Below, piece by piece: positions 13,448 to 13,561 of a DNA stretch of 13,561 nt (position 1 is its first letter; the number at the start of each line of letters is the position of its first letter). The translations under genes and the position numbers were made by a program. Under the pieces are notes generated by a model. It was given only the letters and a program-made list of their open reading frames with translations. It was not told the DNA's origin and ran no database searches. The DNA lies in assembly GCA_026390045.1 (NCBI GenBank), contig JAPLGR010000596.1:1-13561 (forward strand), written 5' to 3'. This DNA is from Chloroflexota bacterium. Lineage in GTDB: Bacteria > Chloroflexota > Anaerolineae > Anaerolineales > E44-bin32.

Positions 13448-13561
13448 TCAGGCTTCCACGAGTTCCGGGCCTAAGTTCTCAGGGACAAAGTTGTTCAAGG
13501 AGGCGACGTAGCCCAGGATGGCCTCGTTGAGCTTCTCCCTGGCCTCTTCACGGGTCCCGCC
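13448..13561 (-). CDS. HicB-like antitoxin, C-terminal part (runs off the window)
   Basis: Only the last 37 residues are present. The stretch GGTREEAREKLNEAILGYV matches the GDTxEEAxxNxxEAIxxYL signature of the HicB partial RNase-H fold, followed by a short tail ending LVEA. HicB proteins neutralise the HicA mRNA interferase and often repress their own operon. No HicA-sized ORF lies after it on the minus strand (13198-13447), so a partner, if any, would be upstream outside the window. It lies on the far side of tRNA-fMet, probably outside the integrated element. It could instead be an orphan HicB-like protein. Confidence 0.6.
   Translation of the reverse strand, partial: GGTREEAREKLNEAILGYVASLNNFVPENLGPELVEA

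Overview
The window is a GC-rich stretch of bacterial chromosome that looks like an accessory island joined to an initiator tRNA gene. Three things suggest Planctomycetota, possibly Phycisphaerae-like: the style of the tyrosine integrase (box ending GNSPEIC..HY), the unusual sigma/anti-sigma/protease operon, and many small Cys-rich proteins of unknown family. The phylum is an inference. No marker gene proves it.

Layout. Positions 191-2108 hold small accessory genes: two overlapping small ORFs of unknown function, an HNH nuclease-like protein on the minus strand, and a short ORF followed by a Cys-rich zinc-ribbon-like protein. Positions 2109-2553 have no convincing gene. They carry degenerate ~30-bp tandem repeats and a terminator. 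Positions 2554-6687 form a compact minus-strand operon: a divergent ECF-type sigma factor, then a cytoplasmic anti-sigma-like protein with two zf-HC2 fingers and HEAT-like repeats, then a membrane-anchored Lon-type serine peptidase with no AAA+ ATPase. I read this as a sigma / anti-sigma / protease signalling switch, and it is the best candidate here for an undescribed system.

Position 6865-7290 is an unknown minus-strand gene. Positions 7518-10270 form a plus-strand operon: a Cys/His zinc-binding protein, a small three-helix membrane protein, and a HerA/DUF87-type ATPase fused to a winged helix and a PD-(D/E)XK-like domain. A disordered Pro-rich protein with a C-terminal Cys4 motif follows at 10341-11126, then an excisionase-like HTH protein (11335-11604).

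The right end has a convergent tyrosine integrase (11710-12978, minus), strong terminators, and tRNA-fMet(CAT) at 13118-13191 with its own sigma70-type promoter and terminator. The 3' end of the tRNA faces the integrase, the usual arrangement for an element integrated at a tRNA. A 16-bp direct repeat, within a longer imperfect match, lies on both sides of the integrase gene; one copy overlaps the tRNA terminator. The far side of the tRNA has a 21-bp tandem duplication and the C-terminus of a HicB-like antitoxin running off the window. The left end of the island is not visible, and no relaxase, coupling protein, transposase, CRISPR array or rRNA was seen.
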